In this document: in pieces, positions 16,656 through 17,620 of the stretch | Layout: each line of letters opens with the position of its first letter | Numbering within the stretch: position 1 is the first letter of the stretch | Assembly: GCA_016618085.1 (NCBI GenBank) | Contig: JABLTG010000265.1 | Span: 1 to 17,620 of the forward strand | Reading direction: 5' to 3' | From: Neovahlkampfia damariscottae | Taxonomy: Eukaryota; Heterolobosea; Selenaionea; Neovahlkampfiida; Neovahlkampfiidae | Length of the DNA stretch: 17,620 nucleotides | Notes under the pieces: generated by a model | Seen by the model: only the letters and a program-made list of their open reading frames with translations | What the model was told of the DNA's origin: nothing | The model's database searches: none | Translations under genes and position numbers: made by a program

Positions 16656-16907
16656 ATGCCAGAAGTACACCTTATTATTGGCCAATCAAATATTTACGCG
16701 TGGCACTATTTTAATTGGTTTGAACTAGACTTCGGAAAAATTCTTTCAAAATCAATAGAATACTTAAACTGGTACAATATCTGTCCAAAAAGAATTTTTG
16801 TCACTTTTGAAGGAGAAATTGTTTGTAGTAATGAAAGATTTTTAGAAATTAAAAACCAAGTAATTTTTTATGAAAAAAAACCACTTGTTCTTTCCGTTTG
16901 GTTTTAG
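16656..16907 (+). CDS. Small ubiquitin-like protein candidate, intact copy (83 residues)
   Basis: Intact ATG-to-TAG frame. The region ILSKSIEYLNWYNICPKRIF then VTFEGEIVCSNERFLEIK (about residues 29-66) aligns gaplessly with the broken minus-strand gene at 13991. It has the helix / P-x-R-[IL] / strand / G-x-x-[VL] order of the second half of ubiquitin (compare I-P-x-x-x-x-R-L-I-F-x-G). It ends PLVLSVWF with no C-terminal Gly-Gly, so if it is ubiquitin-like it would not be conjugated as encoded. The first half (MPEVHLIIGQSNIYAWHYFN) matches nothing I know. The similarity to ubiquitin is weak; the paralogy with the broken copy is better supported. Confidence 0.5.
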   Translation: MPEVHLIIGQSNIYAWHYFNWFELDFGKILSKSIEYLNWYNICPKRIFVTFEGEIVCSNERFLEIKNQVIFYEKKPLVLSVWF

Positions 16908-17385
16908 TAGAAACAATTGTCTTATTTTCTAAAATAAATTTTTGTTTTCAAAAATTTTTTGGTTCTACTTTTGATGAACAAAAAAATTCCTGTTTTTTCA
17001 TTGTGTTTCATTTAAACTCAATTTTAATTATTAATAAATAATAAAATTTGTTTACAAAGTTATTTAAATTAATTTTATGTTTTCGAGAAACAATAAATAC
17101 AATAGAACTTAAAAGTAATTATGACAGACAATTTAACGAAATTTTGAATTTGCGTTAGTGTTGTAATTTACATGTTTGTTCGTGATATAAAATATTCAAA
17201 TATAAATATTCAAAATTTATTTAAGGAGAATAACTTTTTAAATAATGAAAATCCAATGATGTTTTTGTATTTTTTGAACAATTGAATCATATAATGAAAG
17301 ACTTATACTTTCATAATGTAATTCACCAATTGGTTGTATTTATTAATTTTTTTACTTAAATTTATAATAAATAGATTTTAATTAA
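16908..17385. other. AT-rich intergenic spacer with palindromic CCAAT site
   Basis: No coding frame is supported over about 480 bases of very AT-rich sequence. Visible elements are a palindrome ACCAATTGGT at 17325-17334 about 50 nt before the next gene, an inverted repeat TGAAAG/CTTTCA at about 17295-17313, and AAATATTCAAA twice near 17188 and 17204. The palindrome gives CCAAT on both strands. Confidence 0.45.
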
Positions 17386-17620
17386 ATGAACCAATCAGAA
17401 ATGAATGATCAAAAACTTGTTGCTTTGGAAGCGTTAAAACAAAATATTTTTTCACCTGAATATGTTTCGGAGGAACTAAAAAATGACAAAGATTTTTTTT
17501 TAGAAGTAGTAAAACAAGATGGTGATTTGCTTGGTTATGCTTCTGAAGAATTACAAAACGATAAAGAATTGGTTTTTGAAGCACTGAAACAAGAGAGTTC
17601 ATCATTTTATTATTATATGG
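17386..17620 (+). CDS. DUF4116-repeat protein, cut by the window edge
   Basis: 78 codons are visible and the frame runs off the right edge. It contains the DUF4116 unit of about 25 residues with the pattern A-L-K-Q-x-x-x-x-x-x-Y-[VA]-S-E-E-L-[KQ]-N-D-K-[DE]. The copies include YVSEELKNDKDFFLEVVKQD and YASEELQNDKELVFEALKQE. DUF4116 helical repeats occur in large tandem proteins of protists and giant viruses and have no established function. Two starts are possible: ATG 17386, or ATG 17401, which directly follows CCAATCAGAA (17391-17400). Confidence 0.8.
   Translation, partial: MNQSEMNDQKLVALEALKQNIFSPEYVSEELKNDKDFFLEVVKQDGDLLGYASEELQNDKELVFEALKQESSSFYYYM

Noticed and set aside
1-17620. Endogenous giant-virus insertion
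   Set aside because: AT-richness and the DUF4116 repeats raised the idea, but no capsid, polymerase, packaging ATPase or late transcription factor gene is present.
1-17620. CRISPR array or tandem satellite
   Set aside because: No regularly spaced repeats were seen; the only clear repeat is the two-copy 139-bp gene-family segment.

Overview
The window looks like nuclear DNA of an AT-rich, gene-dense, intron-poor microbial eukaryote (a protist). The reasons are eukaryote-type families (an IRE1/RNase L-like kinase-RNase, a GRF zinc-finger protein, an ABC1/UbiB atypical kinase, an ABHD17-like hydrolase, an N-glycosylation-rich membrane protein), ATG starts without ribosome binding sites, no operons and standard stop codons. 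I saw no convincing introns, no viral hallmark genes, no CRISPR and no real tRNA or rRNA. The exact lineage cannot be fixed from the sequence.

Layout. 1-969: no intact gene; a cluster of inverted repeats (36-121) and a decayed GRF-family fragment on the minus strand (382-612). 970-1346: broken alpha/beta hydrolase (+). 1470-2967: IRE1/RNase L-like kinase plus KEN RNase (-), one frameshift in a 9-base run. 3032-3202: Smr-domain fragment (+). 3678-5160: broken protein with two GRF zinc fingers (-). 5487-6158: membrane protein (+), divergent from the previous gene. 6177-6449: coding-like fragment (-). 6571-10022: ABC1/UbiB-like kinase followed at once, in another frame, by a long beta-rich region (-). 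10023-11112: spacer holding a second copy of the GRF-family 3' end. 11113-13908: intact 931-residue orphan (+) with an E-V-K strand near its C-terminus. 13991-14159: broken ubiquitin-like gene (-). 14508-15983: intact 491-residue nuclease-like protein (-) resembling the DUF4297/Cap4 endonuclease domain and carrying a PCNA-binding-like motif. 16141-16533: lysine-rich basic protein (+), divergent from the nuclease. 16656-16907: intact 83-residue relative of the broken ubiquitin-like gene (+). 17386 to the right edge: DUF4116-repeat protein (+).

Three themes stand out. First, the intact nuclease and the large intact orphan lie amid decaying genes, and the nuclease resembles the effector of bacterial anti-phage systems. 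Second, at least two gene families are present as one longer copy plus relics: the GRF family (three places) and the small ubiquitin-like family (two places). This points to local gene birth and death. Third, all nine genes with a clear 5' end have a CCAAT/ATTGG pentamer within about 90 bases of the start codon, in either orientation. One such box is shared by the divergent nuclease and lysine-rich genes. This looks like a core promoter element, and it helped decide several start codons.

Several coding regions change frame between ORFs while the protein homology continues. Whether each is true decay or an assembly indel cannot be settled here. The uneven distribution (none in the 2.8 kb and 1.5 kb ORFs, several within 0.4 kb of the hydrolase) favours real decay for most, with homopolymer miscounting a serious alternative for the IRE1-like gene.
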